Part shown: positions 6,397 to 9,250 of the stretch, piece by piece
How positions within the stretch are numbered: the first letter of the stretch is position 1
Layout: every line of letters starts with the position of its first letter
Assembly: GCA_051657745.1 (NCBI GenBank)
Contig: JBOFLG010000253.1
Coordinates: 1-9,250 of the forward strand
DNA length: 9,250 bases
Direction: 5' to 3'
DNA from: JBOFLG01 sp051657745
GTDB lineage: Bacteria > Actinomycetota > Actinomycetes > Actinomycetales > Dermatophilaceae
Made by a program: the position numbers and the translations under genes
Notes under the pieces: generated by a model
Seen by the model: only the letters and a program-made list of their open reading frames with translations
The model's database searches: none
Told to the model about the DNA's origin: nothing

Positions 6397-7164
6397 ATGG
6401 AGATCGCCCGGGCGCTCGCGTTGGGCCGCAGCCTGGTCCGGCTGCATGGGCTCGACGGCTGGGTCGTGGTCGCCGACCGTGCCAAGACCCGCGCCGGTGT
6501 CTGCCGGCCGGGCAAGCGGCAGATCGGCCTGAGCCGGCCCATCACCGAGCTGCATTCCGAGCAGGAGGTGCGCGACACCATCCTCCACGAGATCGCGCAT
6601 GCTCTGGTCGGCCCACAGCACGGACACGACGCAGTCTGGCAGGCCAAGGCCCGTGAGATCGGGGGCACCGGGGAGCGGTGCCTCCCGGCGGACGCGCCGA
6701 GGCCACTCGGGGAGTGGGTCGGGCGGTGTCCGGCAGGTCACGAGAAACGGCGGCATCGCACGCCACGGCGGGTCGAGTCGTGCGGCATCTGTAGCCGGCG
6801 GTTCGACATCGGTCACCTTCTGACCTGGAGTTATCGGGGTGGTCCGGTCCCGATGTCGGCTGGCTACATCGCCGAACTGGCCGCACTCCGGTCCGCCAGC
6901 CCGGTTGGGGCGGGCCGACCTGCGCCGCAGGTGGGTGACGTCGTCACTATGGTCGATGGGCACTTCGCCGAGCGGTCCGGGGAGGTCGAGCATGTCGGTC
7001 CGACGCGCGTCCAGGTTCGCGTCGGTGACGCGTTGGTCAGTGTGCCGCTCGACGCGGTTCGCCCAAGCGTTCGCGTGCCGAGATCGTGGTCGAACGCGCC
7101 CACCCGACGAGTAGCCGATGACTTGCGCGGGTCGAGGGCGCGGGTTGCCGAGTATCGGGGCTGA
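6397..7164 (+). CDS. SprT-like zinc metallopeptidase
   Basis: The 255-residue protein has a SprT-like/zincin core. LHEIAHAL (residues 63-70) carries the HExxH zinc and catalytic motif (His64, Glu65, His68). A nearby His75 or His77 in QHGHDAVW is the likely third ligand, as in the HG-containing segment of SprT/SPRTN proteins. A zinc-ribbon-like motif follows: Cys111-x3-His115, then Cys129-x2-Cys132. A C-terminal stretch (about 178-221: VGDVV, SGEVEHVGPTRVQVRVGDAL, VSVPLDAV) looks like a small beta-barrel of KOW or SH3 type and may bind a partner or nucleic acid. SprT/SPRTN relatives act on DNA-protein crosslinks, but many bacterial members are uncharacterised, so the substrate is unknown. The protein has no signal peptide. 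The start is set by AAGGAGG at 6381. A short duplication creates the stop (see 7150-7174). The gene appears monocistronic. Confidence 0.85.
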   Translation: MEIARALALGRSLVRLHGLDGWVVVADRAKTRAGVCRPGKRQIGLSRPITELHSEQEVRDTILHEIAHALVGPQHGHDAVWQAKAREIGGTGERCLPADAPRPLGEWVGRCPAGHEKRRHRTPRRVESCGICSRRFDIGHLLTWSYRGGPVPMSAGYIAELAALRSASPVGAGRPAPQVGDVVTMVDGHFAERSGEVEHVGPTRVQVRVGDALVSVPLDAVRPSVRVPRSWSNAPTRRVADDLRGSRARVAEYRG

Positions 7165-7174
7165 GTATCGGGGC
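7150..7174 (+). repeat. 12-base direct repeat at the sprT-like stop
   Basis: GAGTATCGGGGC occurs at 7150-7161 and again at 7163-7174 with a 13-base period. The TGA stop (7162-7164) spans the junction. Removing one copy would let the frame run six codons further to TAG 7193-7195, so the stop looks like a product of the duplication. Confidence 0.8.
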
Positions 7175-7204
7175 CGGGTGCGAGAGGCTATATAGGCGCA
7201 GGTC

Positions 7205-7268
7205 GACAGCCAGGCGGGGCGACAGCCAGGCGGGGCGACAGCCAGGCGGGGCGACAGCCAGGCGGGGC
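7205..7268 (+). repeat. Four perfect 16-base tandem repeats
   Basis: GACAGCCAGGCGGGGC is repeated four times head to tail with no mismatch and no spacer (7205-7220, 7221-7236, 7237-7252, 7253-7268). The period is not a multiple of three and the array lies between genes, so it is not a protein repeat. The last unit can also fold with downstream sequence: CAGCCA (7255-7260) pairs with TGGCTG (7271-7276). It lies 40 bases after the SprT-like stop and about 120 bases before the favoured patatin start, so it occupies that leader or promoter region. An AT-rich CTATATAG palindrome (7188-7195) lies just upstream. Confidence 0.95.
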
Positions 7269-7387
7269 GGTGGCTGGAGCGACCTGGCGTGAGCGGGTTC
7301 ACGCCGCTGCACGCTCGGGGTCCTCGCAGTGGCCACGAGAATGTTCCTGTGTCAGAACGATTTCGTGCGGGCCGACAGGTGGTGGAG

Positions 7388-8302
7388 ATGAGTGAGGCGG
7401 CAGGAGCGGGGTGCCGCCACCTGGCGAACGTGCCGCCGTTTGCCAGGTGGCGTCCGCCCGCCGAGGGCCTGGAGCGCGCGTTCGTGCTCGCCGGCGGCGG
7501 CGCCACCGGAATCGCCTGGGAGGCCGGCATCGTCCTCGGCCTCCGCGATGGTGGCGTTGACGTGCGCGTGGCCGACACGATGATCGGCACGTCAGCTGGC
7601 TCGATGGTGGCGGCACATCTGCGAGTTGGCACTGACGAGGGCAACGCCTTCGCCCGGATCCGCGACGGCGCTCCGCTGGCCGGCTACGGCCGCCTCGGTC
7701 CCGCGGATGCCGGCCGCTACCTTCGCGCCCAGCTCGCGGTCGACCCCCAGCGCCGCCGCGCCACCATCGGGCGCGCAGCGCTCACCGCCGCCACCGGTTC
7801 GGAGACCGACTGGGTCGAAGCCATCGGGCTCGGGCTAACCGACCGGCCCTGGCCCGAGCGGCGCCTGTGGGTCACCGCGGTCGATGCTGGCACCGGCACC
7901 TCCGTGGTGTTCGACAATTCGAGTGGCGTCCCACTCGAGCGCGCCGTCGCCGCCAGCTGTGCTGTGCCGGGCATCTTTCCCGCGGTGGAAGTGGCTGGGC
8001 GACGCTATGTCGATGGTGGGCTCCGCAGCATCGCCAACGCTGACCTGGCCGCCCACCATCGTCGGGTCCTGGTGCTCTCGCCCTACCCGGTCGCACCGCA
8101 TCTGCGCGACTGGCCTCCCGCCCAACTCTGGGCTCTGCGGCGCGGCCGTACCCGCACGCACCTCGTCATCCCCGACGCCCGCGACCTCTGGGCAATGGGC
8201 AGTAACCCGCTCGACATGCGTCGCGGGCCTGGCACCTTCGAGGCGGCGCGCGACCACGGCCGTCGCGTCGCTCCCCGAATCAGCGCCTTCTGGAACGGGT
8301 GA
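7388..8302 (+). CDS. Patatin-like phospholipase
   Basis: The protein is a Ser-Asp dyad lipid acyl hydrolase of the patatin family. From ATG 7388 (304 residues) the motifs are the oxyanion-hole glycines in LAGGGATGIAWEAG (about 34-47), the nucleophile Ser69 in GTSAGS, and the dyad Asp209 in VDGGL. AVPGIFPAVEV, just before the DGG, is also typical of the family. The protein has no signal peptide or clear membrane segment, so it is probably cytoplasmic or peripheral, and the lipid substrate is unknown. The start is uncertain: ATG 7388 has an AGGTGG-type site upstream. In-frame GTG 7289 (GGAG at 7276-7279) adds 33 residues whose codons lack the local G/C bias, and GTG 7349 is also possible. A large palindrome (7415-7452) lies inside the N-terminal codons, ahead of the catalytic fold. 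The gene converges on the alpha/beta hydrolase gene. Confidence 0.88.
   Translation: MSEAAGAGCRHLANVPPFARWRPPAEGLERAFVLAGGGATGIAWEAGIVLGLRDGGVDVRVADTMIGTSAGSMVAAHLRVGTDEGNAFARIRDGAPLAGYGRLGPADAGRYLRAQLAVDPQRRRATIGRAALTAATGSETDWVEAIGLGLTDRPWPERRLWVTAVDAGTGTSVVFDNSSGVPLERAVAASCAVPGIFPAVEVAGRRYVDGGLRSIANADLAAHHRRVLVLSPYPVAPHLRDWPPAQLWALRRGRTRTHLVIPDARDLWAMGSNPLDMRRGPGTFEAARDHGRRVAPRISAFWNG
7415..7452. repeat. 38-base palindrome within the patatin N-terminus
   Basis: CGCCACCTGGC (7415-7425) and GCCAGGTGGCG (7442-7452) are perfect reverse complements. Inside them, after one G/T wobble, AACG (7427-7430) pairs with CGTT (7437-7440). The result is a 16-pair stem with a six-base loop (7431-7436). It begins 27 bases after ATG 7388 and would form a very stable hairpin in the mRNA near the start. 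It may be a dispersed palindromic element that has become part of the reading frame, or an RNA control element. Confidence 0.85.
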
Positions 8303-8345
8303 GGTGACTGCGGGTCGGTGCGGCCGCGCGCGGCCGGTCACCATT

Positions 8346-8405
8346 CCGCCGGCTGTCGCCCCGCCGGCTGTCGCCGCACCGGTCGTCGCCGCACCGGCCG
8401 GTCGC
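8346..8405 (+). repeat. Degenerate 15-base tandem repeat
   Basis: CCGCCGGCTGTCGCC occurs twice in perfect tandem (8346-8360, 8361-8375). A diverged copy, GCACCGGTCGTCGCC (8376-8390), and a further diverged unit (8391-8405) follow. The array lies after the patatin stop. Because the period is 15, one frame reads as PAVAP/PAVAA/PVVAA pentapeptides, but no start or family supports a protein there. Confidence 0.75.
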
Positions 8406-8434
8406 AGCACGCGGCAGTAGTCGTGGTGCGACCG
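8399..8434. terminator. Hairpin between convergent patatin and hydrolase genes
   Basis: Bases 8399-8410 (CGGTCGCAGCAC) pair with 8423-8434 (GTGGTGCGACCG) over 12 positions with a single G/G mismatch and a 12-base loop. It lies 96 bases after the patatin stop and 18 bases beyond the stop of the minus-strand hydrolase. There is no T run, so this is a candidate terminator only. Confidence 0.5.
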
Positions 8435-8452
8435 CCACCGGCGGGCGGGACG

Positions 8453-9250
8453 TCATCCGACGGGCAGGGTCCGCGCAGCGTTCTCGGCGATCGCGTCAAC
8501 GATCTCGGCACGTCGCGGGCCGGGTAGGTCGTGTGCCATATCGGGGAACATCAGCAGCCGCGACCCTGGCACGGCGCGCGCCGTTGCGATGCCGCCACTC
8601 GGCTGCACCAGCCGGTCGCGCAGGCCATGGACGACAAGCGTCGGCACCCGGACCTTCTGGAGTTGGGGTGTGCGGTCGGGGCTCGCGAGGATGGCGAGCA
8701 GTTGGCGCACCGCGCCCAGCGGGTTCGGGCTGCGCGACACCGCAGCGCGTACCATCGCCGTCATCTCGGCCTCGTCGAAGTGCGGGCCGGAGATGAGCTT
8801 CCAGCCCTGGACGCCGAGCCGCACCGCTTCGTCGAGGTCGGTGGGCCGCGACGCGGTCAGCGAGACCGCCATGGTCGGCAGCAGCCGCAGAGACACCGAC
8901 CCACGCCGGCGGTCACCGGTGTTCGACATGATCGAGGTCAGGCTGAGCACTCGGTCCGGGTGGTCGATCGTCAATTGCTGCGCGATCATCCCGCCCATCG
9001 ACGCTCCCACCAGGTGAGCCCGGTCGATGCCGAGGTGGTTGAGCAGCGCGGCACTGTCGTGGGCCATGTCGGCGAGCAGGTAGTCGGAGGTCGCCAGTCG
9101 CCGGTGCACGAACGCCGCAACCACCCTCGCTCGCGTGGGGGCTGGCCCCGGGGTCCGGCTGGAGAGCCCGACATCCCGGTTGTCCAGACGGATGACGCGG
9201 AAGCCGCGCCCGGTGAGGCCGTCGATGAGGTCGTGCGGCCACCCCACAAG
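8453..9250 (-). CDS. Alpha/beta hydrolase (partial, N-terminus outside window)
   Basis: This is an alpha/beta-hydrolase-fold enzyme, probably an esterase. Counting from the GTG at 9247, the catalytic triad is Ser83 in GASMGG (nucleophile elbow), Asp211 in HGLRDRLV and His239 in DMAHDLP. FRVIRLDNRDVGLSS near residues 16-30 is characteristic of the group that includes aclacinomycin methylesterase RdmC-like hydrolases. In this family the sequence before GWPHDL normally contains the first strand and the oxyanion-hole loop (roughly 30-40 residues). The frame is open to the window edge, so that GTG is internal and the true start lies beyond 9250. The stop is TGA at 8455-8453. The substrate is not predictable. 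The gene converges on the patatin gene; both are hydrolases, but no functional link is visible. Confidence 0.9.
   Translation of the reverse strand, partial: LVGWPHDLIDGLTGRGFRVIRLDNRDVGLSSRTPGPAPTRARVVAAFVHRRLATSDYLLADMAHDSAALLNHLGIDRAHLVGASMGGMIAQQLTIDHPDRVLSLTSIMSNTGDRRRGSVSLRLLPTMAVSLTASRPTDLDEAVRLGVQGWKLISGPHFDEAEMTAMVRAAVSRSPNPLGAVRQLLAILASPDRTPQLQKVRVPTLVVHGLRDRLVQPSGGIATARAVPGSRLLMFPDMAHDLPGPRRAEIVDAIAENAARTLPVG

Noticed and set aside
7188..7195. CTATATAG as the -10 of a patatin promoter
   Set aside because: No -35 element is found at 16-19 bases upstream, so it is noted only as an AT-rich palindrome.
7205..7268. CRISPR array
   Set aside because: The four 16-base units are directly adjacent with no spacers, and no cas genes are present.
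6358..7644. A 428-codon minus-strand open frame over the SprT-like gene and the repeats
   Set aside because: It is antisense to a well-supported gene and runs through a noncoding tandem array, which gives Pro/Arg-rich text without any family.
8290..8420. Pentapeptide (PAVAP-like) protein tail in another frame after the patatin gene
   Set aside because: It is out of frame with the patatin, has no start signal, and the repeat is explained at DNA level.

Overview
The window is GC-rich chromosomal DNA. Strong G/C preference at third codon positions, GTG as well as ATG starts and purine-rich ribosome binding sites point to an actinomycete (Actinomycetota). I cannot name the genus. The first 215 bases or so are clearly less GC-rich and hold no recognisable intact gene.

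Layout, left to right. (1) 1-1055 is a decayed or poorly conserved stretch. It holds a frameshifted C-terminal remnant resembling plasmid pRiA4b ORF-3-type proteins (157-427) and a hypothetical gene with a good ribosome binding site whose coding signal switches frame twice (561-1055). (2) 1114-2124 (+) is an intact aldo/keto reductase with its catalytic tetrad. It converges on 2229-3143 (-), a PGN_0703-like putative PD-(D/E)XK nuclease, and a strong hairpin terminator lies between them. (3) 3144-3407 is a divergent control region. (4) 3408-3899 (+) encodes a small NfeD-family membrane protein and 4199-5827 (+) a flotillin. This is the familiar NfeD/flotillin membrane-microdomain pair, here separated by about 300 bases that contain a promoter candidate. 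(5) 5929-6061 is the stub of a YciI-like gene with an internal deletion, followed by about 335 bases without a gene. (6) 6397-7164 (+) encodes a SprT-like zinc metallopeptidase with a zinc-ribbon-like motif. (7) 7150-7452 is repeat-rich: a 13-base duplication at the sprT-like stop codon, four perfect 16-base tandem units, and a 38-base near-perfect palindrome inside the predicted N-terminus of the next gene. (8) 7388-8302 (+) encodes a patatin-like phospholipase. It converges on 8453-9250 (-), an alpha/beta hydrolase cut off by the right edge, with a 15-base degenerate tandem repeat and a hairpin between them.

Most genes look like ordinary single-gene units; only NfeD and flotillin clearly work together. 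The points most worth a second look are the nuclease-like protein whose expected E-x-K residues read K-V-T, the repeat and palindrome cluster before the patatin gene, and repeated TTGTCCACA-type (DnaA-box-like) sites that fall only in gene-free gaps. I did not find convincing evidence of a complete new multi-gene system.
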